Shown here: positions 32,373-40,552 of the stretch, one piece after another
Layout of the letters: each line of letters opens with the position of its first letter
Numbering within the stretch: position 1 is the first letter of the stretch
Assembly (NCBI RefSeq): GCF_001729485.1
Contig: NZ_CP017157.1
Coordinates: forward strand, 3,472,001 to 3,536,000
Direction of reading: 5' to 3'
DNA length: 64,000 nt
DNA from: Streptomyces lydicus
Lineage (GTDB): Bacteria > Actinomycetota > Actinomycetes > Streptomycetales > Streptomycetaceae
Notes under the pieces: generated by a model
Databases searched by the model: none
The model's input: only the letters and a program-made list of their open reading frames with translations
What the model was told of the DNA's origin: nothing
Position numbers and translations under genes: made by a program

Positions 32373-34865
32373 TCACCCGTCCGCCGCGCCGATCCGCTCG
32401 CCCGGCTGCAGGCCGATCTCGCTCCACACCTGCTTGCCGCCGCTCAGCGGCACCGAGCCCCACGACGACGACATCGCCTCGACCAGCAGCAGCCCGCGGC
32501 CGCCGGTCGCCTCCCAGTCCACGCTGGCCGGCTTGACGGGGGTGCGCGGCGAGGCGTCGTTCACCGCGATCCGCAGCCGGTCGGCGGCCAGCGTCAGGTC
32601 CAGCTGCACCTCGCCCTGGGTGTGCGCGATGGCATTGGTGACCAGCTCCGACACCACCAGCAGCGCCACGTCCAGCTCCTCCGTCACGCCCCAGGTGCGC
32701 AGGGTGCGGGCGGTGAACCGGCGGGCGTGCATGACGGCGTCGGGAAGCCGCCAGACCGCCCAGCGGGCCCGGGTCGGGCGGACCCGCATCCCGTCGTAGC
32801 GCAGGACCAGCACGGCCACGTCGTCGTCGCGCCGTTTGGCGCTGCCGAGCAGGTCGTCGGCGAGCCGCCCGGCGTCGGCGGGGTCCGCCGCGGCGAGCAC
32901 CTCCCGTACCCGGCGGATGCCGTCCTCCAGGGGGAGGCTGGCCGACTCGGCCAGCCCGTCGGTGAGCAGCACCAGCACGGTGCCGGGGGACAGCCCGATC
33001 TCGGTCAGCGGGAATTCGCCGTCCCCGGCCACCCCGAGCGGCGGCCCGCCCTCCACGGTCAACTCCTCCGTGCTGCCGTCGGGATACCGCAGCAGCGGCG
33101 GCAGATGCCCGGCCCGCACGAACCAGGCGATGCCCTCCTCCATGTCCAGGTCCACATAGCAGCAGGTGGCGAAGAGATCGGTCTCCATGCCCAGCAGTAG
33201 CCGGTTGGCGTGCGCGACCACCACGTCGGGCGGGTGGCCCTCCACCGCGTAGGCCCTGATGGCCGTGCGCATCTGACCCATGATCGTCGCGGCGCCCGCG
33301 CTGTGCCCCTCCACATCACCGATCACCAGGGCCACATGGCCGTCCGACAGCGGAATGACGTCGTACCAGTCGCCGCCGACCTCCAGCCCCATCGTGGCCG
33401 GCAGATAGCGCACCGCGGTCACCGCGCCGCCCAGCTCGGGCAGCTTGCGGGGCAGCAGGCTGCGCTGCAGCATCGTCGCGAGCTCGTGCCCGGCGTCCAG
33501 CGCGTGGGCGCGCACCAGGGCCTGCCCCACCAGGCCCGCGGTCGCGGTCAGCAGCGACCGCTCCTCCGGCCCGAACCCGTGCTCCTCGTCCCAGCCGACC
33601 AGGCACACCCCGACCACCCGGCCGTCGGCCGGCAGCGGCAGGACGGCCAGCCCACCGGGGCCGATGCCGGCCAGGCCCGGTTCGAGCTCCGCCGCCGGCG
33701 GCCACAGGGCCACATGACCGGCCCGCAGGACGTGCTCCAGGGTGGGCAGCGCGTGGCAGGAGGCGTCGGGCCACTCGGAACGCCATTCGGCCTGCCACCA
33801 CGCGGGCCAGGACTTCGGCTCCGGCGGATCGAGCAGCTTCACCACGATCCGGTCGGCCTCCAGCTCGGCGACCGCGATCCGCGCGGCGGCCAGTGGCGCG
33901 CGCAGCGTCGCGGTCACCGTCCGGCTGACGTCGCGTACGGTCGTCGCACCGGCCAGCGCGGTCGACAGCCGCTGCACGATGGAGACCTCGTCGGCGGTGG
34001 GCCGCAGGTACGAGGCGTCCGCGACCACTCCCAGCATCCGCTCCGGCATGCCGTCCGCGCCGACCAGCACCCGGCAGCGCAGACTCAGCCACCGCAGCTC
34101 GCCGTTGGGCCGGCGGATGCGGAACGACAGCTGCTGGCCGGTCACCGGCACCCCGCCCGGTTCCACGATCGACATCAGCGCCGGGATGTCGTCCGGCGCG
34201 GTGCGCTCCAGCAGCGTCTCCACCCGCTGGTCGAAGTCCCGGGGCGCGATCCCGAACAGCTCCAGCACCTGGTCGTCCGCGCGCATCTGGCCGGTGTGCA
34301 GCACCAGCGTGAACGCGCCGCCGCGCAGGGTGTCCAGGCCCGGCCCCAGCAGCGACCGCCGCTCGGTGCGGGCCATCACCCGCGCCGCGATCGCCTCCAG
34401 CCCGGCCGCGACCTGGTCGGCGTGCAGCTCCAGAAGGTGCCGGTGGTCGGCGTCGAAGGCGTCCGGCGCCTGGTCCACGACGACCAGGCAGCCGAGTCGC
34501 TTGGCCTCGCCGCCCAGCGGCAGCACCCCGACCGAGACCTCCGCCGGCGGGCGCCCGGCGCCGTTGCCCCGGTCCGGGCCCGGGGGAGTGGTGGTGACAC
34601 CGTGCTCGGCGAGTTCGGCCGCGCTCAGCCATTGCGGGCGGCCGGTGCGGTAGGCCGTGGCGACCGGAGAGTTGCCGGACAGCGGGAAGCGCGTCGGCAG
34701 TTGGTAGGGGACGCCGGAGCCACCGACCATCTCGGCCAGCTGAAGATCGCCGTCCCCTTCGGCCGGCACGTAGACGGCGGTCAGCTCAGCCCCGGAAGAC
34801 CCAAGGACCCGCGCGGTCACTTCCTGCACCGCCTCCGTACGCGGGAAGCCGTCGTCATAAGCCAC
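32373..34865 (-). CDS. SpoIIE-type PP2C phosphatase with GAF, PAS and ATPase domains
   Basis: The 830-residue cytoplasmic regulator reads in order: GAF-like sensor (about 10-175), PAS (about 185-310, with FRIRRPNGELRWLSLRCRVL), second GAF (315-455), SpoIIE PP2C phosphatase (465-690, with LEVGGDWYDVIPL and LVIGDVEGHSAG metal-site motifs) and an RsbW-like HATPase_c_2 kinase domain (700-825; ELVTNAIAH N-box). Such proteins control anti-anti-sigma/anti-sigma partner switching. It is unusual in carrying both phosphatase and kinase. It is the likely first gene of the block with the xylose-type transporter. An A/T-rich stretch upstream at 34915-34935 may hold its promoter. Confidence 0.88.
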   Translation of the reverse strand: MAYDDGFPRTEAVQEVTARVLGSSGAELTAVYVPAEGDGDLQLAEMVGGSGVPYQLPTRFPLSGNSPVATAYRTGRPQWLSAAELAEHGVTTTPPGPDRGNGAGRPPAEVSVGVLPLGGEAKRLGCLVVVDQAPDAFDADHRHLLELHADQVAAGLEAIAARVMARTERRSLLGPGLDTLRGGAFTLVLHTGQMRADDQVLELFGIAPRDFDQRVETLLERTAPDDIPALMSIVEPGGVPVTGQQLSFRIRRPNGELRWLSLRCRVLVGADGMPERMLGVVADASYLRPTADEVSIVQRLSTALAGATTVRDVSRTVTATLRAPLAAARIAVAELEADRIVVKLLDPPEPKSWPAWWQAEWRSEWPDASCHALPTLEHVLRAGHVALWPPAAELEPGLAGIGPGGLAVLPLPADGRVVGVCLVGWDEEHGFGPEERSLLTATAGLVGQALVRAHALDAGHELATMLQRSLLPRKLPELGGAVTAVRYLPATMGLEVGGDWYDVIPLSDGHVALVIGDVEGHSAGAATIMGQMRTAIRAYAVEGHPPDVVVAHANRLLLGMETDLFATCCYVDLDMEEGIAWFVRAGHLPPLLRYPDGSTEELTVEGGPPLGVAGDGEFPLTEIGLSPGTVLVLLTDGLAESASLPLEDGIRRVREVLAAADPADAGRLADDLLGSAKRRDDDVAVLVLRYDGMRVRPTRARWAVWRLPDAVMHARRFTARTLRTWGVTEELDVALLVVSELVTNAIAHTQGEVQLDLTLAADRLRIAVNDASPRTPVKPASVDWEATGGRGLLLVEAMSSSWGSVPLSGGKQVWSEIGLQPGERIGAADG

Positions 34866-35116
34866 GGTCGCCGTATCCGCCCTCGGGGCCAGGGCGTCGA
34901 CCCCGCCACCGCCTCATCGGATATTTCGTAATTTACAGCCTTCCCTCCATGGTGCGGCATGCACGGAGAACACAGCCAGTCGGCGACCCGCGCCGACCGG
35001 TCACGGTGGGTGACCGGCCCCCGTCCCCACCGGTGCACGGACGGCCCGGGCCGCCCGTACGCCGACGGAACGGCCCGTTGCGCCGGCGCCGTACCCGGCC
35101 GGTCCCGGCCCCGTGG

Positions 35117-36169
35117 TCAGCCGGGAATCAGCACCGCCGCCCCGTGCACCCGCCCGGCGGCCAGGTCGGCCAGCGCCTCCGGCGCACGGCTCAACTGGTA
35201 GGGACTGACGGTGACTTGGATGCCCACCTGGGCGGCCGCCCGCAGGAACTCCGTGCCGTCCGCCCGGGTGTTGGAGGTGACGCTGCGCAGGTTCCGTTCC
35301 TGGAAGAGGTGGCGCTGGTAGTTGAGGGCGGGGATGTCGGTGAGGTGGATGCCCGCCACGGCGAGGGTGCCCGAGCGGTCCAGCGCCTCCAGCGCCACCG
35401 GCACCAGATCACCCACCGGTGCGAAGAGGATGGCGGAGTCCAGCGGCTCGGGCGGCCGGTCGTAGGCGCCGCCGGCCGAGGACGCGCCCAGCCCGAGCGC
35501 GAGCTCACGGGCCTGCGCGCCGCGGGTCAGCACATGGACCCGCGCCCCCTCGGCCACCGCGAGCTGCGCGGTCAGGTGCGCCGAGGCCCCGAACCCGTAG
35601 ATGCCCAGCCGGCCGCCCGGCGGCAGGGCACTGCGGCGCAGCGCCCGGTAGCCGATGATGCCCGCGCACAGCAGCGGCGCCAGCTGGGTCGCGTCCTGCC
35701 CGTCGGGGAGCGGATAGGCGTAGTCGGCCGGGACGAGGGTGCGGGTGGCGAAGCCGCCGTCGGCGTCCCAGCCGGTGTACCGCGAGGCCGGGCAGAGGTT
35801 CTCCCGGCCGGCGCGGCAGTACCGGCACATGCCGCAGGTGCTCCGCAGCCAGGCCCCGCCGGCCCGGTCGCCGACCCGGAACCCGGTGACCGCGTCGCCG
35901 GCGGCTGCCACCCGGCCGACGATCTCGTGCCCCGGTACGGTCTCCGGGCGCCGCGGCGGCAGGTCCCCCTCGGCCAGGTGCAGATCCGTACGGCAGACCC
36001 CGCACGCCTCGACGTCGAGCAGCAGCTCCCGCGGGCCGGGCTCCGGCAGCGGGCGCCGTACCGACGCCAGAGGACCGGAGGTGATCGGGCCGGGCCGGTG
36101 GACGGCCCAGCCGGACACCGCGTCCCGGCCGGGGACCGGCGACGGGACGTCAGCCGTCAGGCCAGCCAT
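35117..36169 (-). CDS. Zinc-dependent alcohol dehydrogenase (MDR superfamily)
   Basis: The 350-residue protein has the catalytic-zinc motifs CGVCRTDLH and GHEIVGRV, and structural-zinc cysteines in [15 protein letters not shown]. The cofactor-binding region reads [18 protein letters not shown]: GxGxxG is changed to GFGASA, as in the class that includes mycobacterial AdhA-like enzymes. It would oxidise alcohols or reduce aldehydes with NAD(P). The gene stands alone, 251 bp before the phosphatase start, with GC-rich DNA and no gene on either side for about 200 bp. The natural substrate is unknown. Confidence 0.86.
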   Translation of the reverse strand: MAGLTADVPSPVPGRDAVSGWAVHRPGPITSGPLASVRRPLPEPGPRELLLDVEACGVCRTDLHLAEGDLPPRRPETVPGHEIVGRVAAAGDAVTGFRVGDRAGGAWLRSTCGMCRYCRAGRENLCPASRYTGWDADGGFATRTLVPADYAYPLPDGQDATQLAPLLCAGIIGYRALRRSALPPGGRLGIYGFGASAHLTAQLAVAEGARVHVLTRGAQARELALGLGASSAGGAYDRPPEPLDSAILFAPVGDLVPVALEALDRSGTLAVAGIHLTDIPALNYQRHLFQERNLRSVTSNTRADGTEFLRAAAQVGIQVTVSPYQLSRAPEALADLAAGRVHGAAVLIPG

Positions 36170-36376
36170 GTCCCCAGGATGGCGCTCTCCCGTGAGGCGG
36201 ACAAACGGGGGCGGTGACCGGCCCGGCGGCGCGCCGGGGCCGCCGGGCCGGCGGCTCGCGACCAGCGGCGGACGCCCGCGGCCCGGCGAGGGGCGCGGCG
36301 GCCCGCAGCCGCGCGACCCGGCACCCGGCGCGACACCGGGCCGACGGGCACGGAATGTCCTGACGCAGCGTCAGCG

Positions 36377-36676
36377 TCATTCTTTCTCAGTGCCGTTGGC
36401 GGTTGCCGAGGAGCCCCGGCGCTGCCGGTGGAGCCGGCACGGGGCGAACAGCCTCCGCATAAGGCCGCGGCGGGGGCGCTCCGAGGTGCGGGGTGCGGGC
36501 TCCCCGGCGGGGCCCGGCGGGCCGGCCGGCGGCGGCGCGGGACTGTTCGGACGCGGTGTCGTGGCCTCGTCGGGCCGGGCGGGCGCGGTGTCGGGCCCGG
36601 TGCGGGGGCGCGGTGCGGTGCGGGCGGCTTCGGCGCGTACGAGTGCGCCGAGGGCGGCGAAGATGTCGAGAGGCAT
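36377..36676 (-). CDS. Small proline-rich hypothetical protein
   Basis: The 99-residue protein is not recognised. It starts MPLDIFAALGALVRAEA, a possible amphipathic helix, then a proline/threonine-rich middle (residues 22-65), then an arginine-rich end RRGLMRRLFAPCRLHRQRR. The composition is low in complexity and typical of streptomycete orphans. It lies 103 bp after another small gene on the same strand. Third-position GC is high, which supports coding, but expression is uncertain. Confidence 0.45.
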   Translation of the reverse strand: MPLDIFAALGALVRAEAARTAPRPRTGPDTAPARPDEATTPRPNSPAPPPAGPPGPAGEPAPRTSERPRRGLMRRLFAPCRLHRQRRGSSATANGTEKE

Positions 36677-36779
36677 GCCGGATCTCCTGCGGTGCGGACG
36701 TCCTGGGCTGACGGCGGCAGGCCGCGACCGCCCCGGCGCCCCGTCGCGGGGAGGGGTACGGGCACGCGGCCGGGGGGTG

Positions 36780-37220
36780 TCAGCAGCGCAGCACGGTCAC
36801 CCGCGCCGGAGCTCCGGCAGCGGCGTCCGGCACGACGGCCGAGGAGGCGGAGTGCGGCGGTGCGGCGCCGGTCTCCGCCACGGCGGATTCCCTGATCGCC
36901 TTGCCGCCGGGCCCCGTCGGTACGGGGTGGCGCAGATGGCAGGCGGACGCCTCGCACAGGTGCCGGAAGCCGCTGCCCGGGTGCTTCGCGCCGTCCCCGG
37001 ACGAGGCCACCGGCGCGGCCGGAACGCAGGGCCGCTCCGCAGGACCCGGCACGGCGGGGATGCCGACGGCAGTGGCGCACCCACCGGCGCCGGCGGCCGG
37101 CGCGTCGGGGGCGACGGTGGTGAGCGCCGCGTGCAGCAGGGCGAGCAGCACCACGAACAGCAGCATGCGCCGGCCGCCGGACGCCGCCGCGGAGCGGCGG
37201 ATGCTGACGGTGTGGCGCAT
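36780..37220 (-). CDS. Small membrane-anchored or secreted hypothetical protein
   Basis: The 146-residue protein has an arginine-bearing N-terminus followed by a hydrophobic helix RMLLFVVLLALLHAAL (residues 18-33), which could be a signal peptide or anchor. The remainder is alanine/proline-rich with six cysteines, several in pairs (GGCATAV, RPCVPAA, LCEASACHLRH, and a final C), suggesting disulfides outside the cell. The ATG at 37220 has GGGAG upstream. I do not recognise the family. The promoter side carries a direct repeat CATACGGCATACG. Confidence 0.55.
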   Translation of the reverse strand: MRHTVSIRRSAAASGGRRMLLFVVLLALLHAALTTVAPDAPAAGAGGCATAVGIPAVPGPAERPCVPAAPVASSGDGAKHPGSGFRHLCEASACHLRHPVPTGPGGKAIRESAVAETGAAPPHSASSAVVPDAAAGAPARVTVLRC

Positions 37221-37404
37221 GCGGGTCTCCCAACGCTCCTCCAGGGAGGAATCCCCGGGAAGACATCGGGGCACTCCGGAGACACCGGAAACAGGCCGCA
37301 ATTCCACCCGATCCGGCTATGGCCCGTACGTATGCCGTATGCCGCGGAAGTCGGATATGTCAGCCACGGCCCGTTCCGGTGGCGCCGGTATCCGGCGGCC
37401 CGCC

Positions 37405-38355
37405 TCAGTCCTCCGCGACGGCGCGGGAGTAGTAGTGCGTGAACCGCTCCAGCGGCTCGCCGTCGGCGTTCCAGGGCCAGTGCGTCGCCACCCCGCCGGT
37501 GACCCGCAGCGCGGCCGTGGCGTCGGTGATCCGCCCGGATTTGATCAGCGCGTAGGCCAGCAGGTTGAGATCGGCCAGCGCCTGGGCGTGGTGCAGGAAG
37601 CCCGGCTTCGGCCAGTAGTGGGCCGCCTGGTCGAGCGTCCTGGCGGCGTCGGGACGCCGCCAGATCTCGCTCGCGCCGAGGGCGTCGAGCCCGCCGGGGG
37701 CGATCGCGCGGTGATGGGTGCGCACCAGGGCGGTGAGCTCCAGGGCCGCGGCCGGTGCGTCGAGCGGCATCGCGGCACGGACCCCGTCGAGCAGGTCCAG
37801 CACCAGGGCGCTGGAGCCGCACTCGTCCGGCGACAGATAGCCCAGCGCCTGGAGGTGTGCCTCCCGGTTCCACGGGTCGCGGGCCTTGACCTCGCGCCAG
37901 ACCGCCGACAGCTCGTTGGAGGGGCGCCGCTCCACCCGGAGCAGGGCCAGGTGCAGGGCCCAGGGCGTGGGGTCGGCGGGCCGCAGCTCGGCCGCCAGCA
38001 GGCAGGTCTCCCGGGTGTCGTGCAGGTCGGCGGTGGAGCCCGGCTGGCCGGCCTGCAGCAGGTCCGACCAGGCGTGCAGCAGCAGCGCGTTCGGGTCGCG
38101 CGGAGCGTGCTGCCGCCAGATGCCGGGCAGCGCCCGGCCCGCCGACCCGGCCAGTACCCGCAGCCGGTGCGCCCTGCGGTCCCAGTCCTCGCCCGCCTCG
38201 TCGATCACGTCCCCCATGAGGGCCATGACCGCTGTGTCGAGTGAGCCGCGGGCCCAGCAGGTCTCGACGCGGCGCCGGACCTGTCCCAGCGGGGCGTCGT
38301 CGAGTTCGGGGACCAGCCGGGCACGGCTGCCTTTGCGGCGTCTGAAGACGGGCAT
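37405..38355 (-). CDS. Hypothetical helical-repeat (TPR-like) protein
   Basis: The 316-residue protein is predicted soluble and nearly all alpha-helical, with degenerate 34-residue pairs such as LLHAWSDLLQAGQPG, TPWALHLALLRVERRP and FLHHAQALADLNLLAYALIKSGRI. No catalytic motif is seen. Streptomycetes carry many such proteins without known role. The ATG at 38355 is favoured over one at 38406, because the latter begins 2 bp from the base of a 17-bp hairpin that would bury its ribosome site. It stands downstream of an amino-acid permease gene but is separated from it by that hairpin. Confidence 0.7.
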   Translation of the reverse strand: MPVFRRRKGSRARLVPELDDAPLGQVRRRVETCWARGSLDTAVMALMGDVIDEAGEDWDRRAHRLRVLAGSAGRALPGIWRQHAPRDPNALLLHAWSDLLQAGQPGSTADLHDTRETCLLAAELRPADPTPWALHLALLRVERRPSNELSAVWREVKARDPWNREAHLQALGYLSPDECGSSALVLDLLDGVRAAMPLDAPAAALELTALVRTHHRAIAPGGLDALGASEIWRRPDAARTLDQAAHYWPKPGFLHHAQALADLNLLAYALIKSGRITDATAALRVTGGVATHWPWNADGEPLERFTHYYSRAVAED

Positions 38356-38407
38356 TCGGCGGGGGCCTTCCAGGGCAGGTGGGGGGACGGGCAGATGTTC
38401 GGGCATC

Positions 38408-38446
38408 GTACGGGCGGCGGCGTGTCACGCACGCCGCCGCCCGTAC
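38408..38446 (-). terminator. Perfect 17-bp hairpin after the amino-acid permease gene
   Basis: GTACGGGCGGCGGCGTG pairs exactly with CACGCCGCCGCCCGTAC across a 5-nt loop, 63 bp beyond the permease stop. It has no T-tract but is by far the longest perfect stem noticed in the window, so termination without a U-run is likely. It also separates the permease from the helical-repeat protein gene. Confidence 0.7.
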
Positions 38447-38509
38447 TTCGAGACGTCACCGCCGGCGGCCAGGGGGGAGGCGCCGCCGACGGTGATCAAG
38501 ATGTCGCTG

Positions 38510-39970
38510 CTAGGGGGCCTTGACCGCCGCCTGCTCGGCCCGGCCGCCGATCCGGTCGCGGACCAGGGAGATCCCGACCACGATCACGGCCAGCAGCACG
38601 GACAGCAGCACCTGGATGCGGCCGCCGCCCGGGCTGTCGTCGGTGAGCATGTACACCAGCACGAACGAGATCATCGCGATCGTCGCCCAGGTCAGGTACG
38701 GGAACAGCCACATCCGGACGAGCAGCTTGTCCGGGTTCTCGCGCAGGATGATCCCGCGCATCCGCAGCTGGGAGAAGCAGATGACCAGCCAGACGAACAG
38801 TGCCACCGCGCCCGAGGAGTTCAGCAGGAACTGGAAGACGGTGTCCGGCCACAGGTAGTTGAAGCCGACCGCGAGGAAGCCGAAGAGGACCGAGGCCACG
38901 ATGGCGGTCTGCGGGACGCCGCGGGAGTTCGTCCGGGCGAAGCCCTTGGGCGCGTCGCCGCGCTGGCCGAGCGAGAAGGCCATCCGGGAGGCGGTGTAGA
39001 GGCCGGAGTTGAGGCAGGACAGCACCGCGGTCAGCACGATGACGTTCATGATCTGGCCGGCGTGCGGGATGCCGATGGAGTCGAGGGCCGCGACGTACGA
39101 GCCCTTCTTGGCGATCGAGGGGTCGTTCCACGGCAGCAGGGAGACGACCACGAGGATCGAGCCCAGGTAGAAGATGCCGACCCGCCAGATGACGCTCTTG
39201 GTGGCCTTGGTGACCGCGCGCTGCGGGTCCTCGGACTCACCGGCGGCGAGGGTGACGATCTCGCTGCCCATGAAGGAGAAGACGACCATCAGCACGCCGG
39301 TGAGGATCGCGCTGGGTCCGTGCGGCAGGAACCCGCCGTGCGAGGTGAGGTTGCCGAAGCCGGTGGCCGCGTGGCCGGTGCCGGGCAGCACGCCGAAGAT
39401 CGCCAGGCCGCCGAGGACGATGAAGGCCGCGATGGCGACGACCTTGATGCCCGCGAACCAGAACTCGAACTCACCGAAGGAGGCGACCGAGGCCAGGTTG
39501 GTGGCGGTGAGGACGATCATCACGATCAGCGCCCAGGCCCACTGCGGGACGGCCGGGACCCAGCTGGTGAGGATCGCCGCGCCGGCGGTCGCCTCCACGG
39601 CGAGCACCACGACCCAGAAGAACCAGTACAGCCAGCCGATGGAGAAGCCGGCCCAGCGGCCGAGCGCCCGGTCCGCGTAGGCGGAGAACGAGCCGGAGGT
39701 CGGGTTGGCGGCCGCCATCTCGCCGAGCATCCGCATCACGAAGACGACCAGCGCGCCGACCAGCGCGTAGGACAGCAGGATGCCGGGGCCGGCGGCGGCG
39801 ATGCCGGAGGCGGAGCCGACGAAGAGGCCGGCGCCGATGACGCCACCGACGGCGATCATGGACAGATGACGGTTCTTGAGGCCGGACTGCAGTCCTGAGT
39901 GTCCAGGGGCCGCACCGTTACCGGGGGGAGCGGGCGGAGCGGCCACGTGGCCGGAGGGAGGTGTGGTCAT
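38510..39970 (-). CDS. Amino-acid permease, APC superfamily (GabP/CycA/AroP type)
   Basis: The 486-residue protein has twelve predicted transmembrane helices and the family start LKNRHLSMIAVGGVIGAGLFVGS. FMGSEIVTLAAGESEDPQRAVTKA and SCLNSGLYTASRMAFSLGQRGDAPKGF follow, typical of the amino-acid transporter (AAT) branch that includes GABA, D-serine/D-alanine/glycine and aromatic permeases. It imports an amino acid with protons. The ATG at 39970 was chosen because the family normally has about 20-30 residues before LKNRH; the frame stays open another 165 codons upstream with no ribosome site. The substrate is not predictable. Confidence 0.88.
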   Translation of the reverse strand: MTTPPSGHVAAPPAPPGNGAAPGHSGLQSGLKNRHLSMIAVGGVIGAGLFVGSASGIAAAGPGILLSYALVGALVVFVMRMLGEMAAANPTSGSFSAYADRALGRWAGFSIGWLYWFFWVVVLAVEATAGAAILTSWVPAVPQWAWALIVMIVLTATNLASVASFGEFEFWFAGIKVVAIAAFIVLGGLAIFGVLPGTGHAATGFGNLTSHGGFLPHGPSAILTGVLMVVFSFMGSEIVTLAAGESEDPQRAVTKATKSVIWRVGIFYLGSILVVVSLLPWNDPSIAKKGSYVAALDSIGIPHAGQIMNVIVLTAVLSCLNSGLYTASRMAFSLGQRGDAPKGFARTNSRGVPQTAIVASVLFGFLAVGFNYLWPDTVFQFLLNSSGAVALFVWLVICFSQLRMRGIILRENPDKLLVRMWLFPYLTWATIAMISFVLVYMLTDDSPGGGRIQVLLSVLLAVIVVGISLVRDRIGGRAEQAAVKAP

Positions 39971-40552
39971 CTCGACATCCGTTGAGGGTTGGAGGGTCGT
40001 GCACGGGGTGACGCTTGCGATCGCCTCGGGGGGTGGACGCACGAAAGGGCCGGTTGCTGGCAGGTGGCGATCATGGCCCTGACGCATGTCGAGGCGGCGG
40101 CACAGGGGCCCCGTCCTCGGATGCCCGCGCGGGTGGGGGGCGCTCTCGCGCCGCCGCGCCGAAGGCCCGTCCTCCTCGTGAGAGGTGAGCCGCATCACGT
40201 CCGGTAAGGGATTTGCGTCAGCGTATGTGGCGGTGAGCGGCGGCGTATTTGTGAGGGACGACAAATTCGTCACCGATGGCTGTGCGTCCGGCCAATGCAC
40301 CGGCCCGGTCCGGCCGACTCGCGTGCGCCGTCCCGCCGCTGGTGAACGGCGTCCGCCCGGCCCGGGGCCCGGCAGCCGCGGCGCCGGACGGGCGCCAACC
40401 GCCCGCTTCCCGGCGTGCGTTGCTCCGCGCCCGACCACCTCAGCAGCACCGCGCGACGCGAGCACGACGAGTGACCGAACCCCGGGTGACGGGACTGCGG
40501 ATTCCGGCGGCGCACCGCGGCCCGTGCCGCGGCGCCGTCGACGGCGACCCCG
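39971..40552. other. 582-bp intergenic leader of the amino-acid permease
   Basis: The region separates a phosphatase gene (ending at 40553) from the permease start, both on the minus strand. It contains an A/T-richer island at about 40195-40275 with promoter-like composition and the palindrome ATTTGT-N8-ACAAAT. Next to the phosphatase stop lies the perfect 14-bp palindrome CGCCGTCGACGGCG (40533-40546). If the promoter is in the island, the permease mRNA has a leader of roughly 250 nt. I cannot match it to a known riboswitch class and see no convincing gene. Confidence 0.45.
40247..40266. promoter_or_regulatory. Palindrome ATTTGT-N8-ACAAAT, candidate permease operator
   Basis: This is a perfect 6+6 inverted repeat with an 8-bp spacer in the only A/T-rich patch upstream of the permease, about 280 bp from its start. 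Its size fits a dimeric repressor. No regulator gene lies beside it. Confidence 0.35.
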
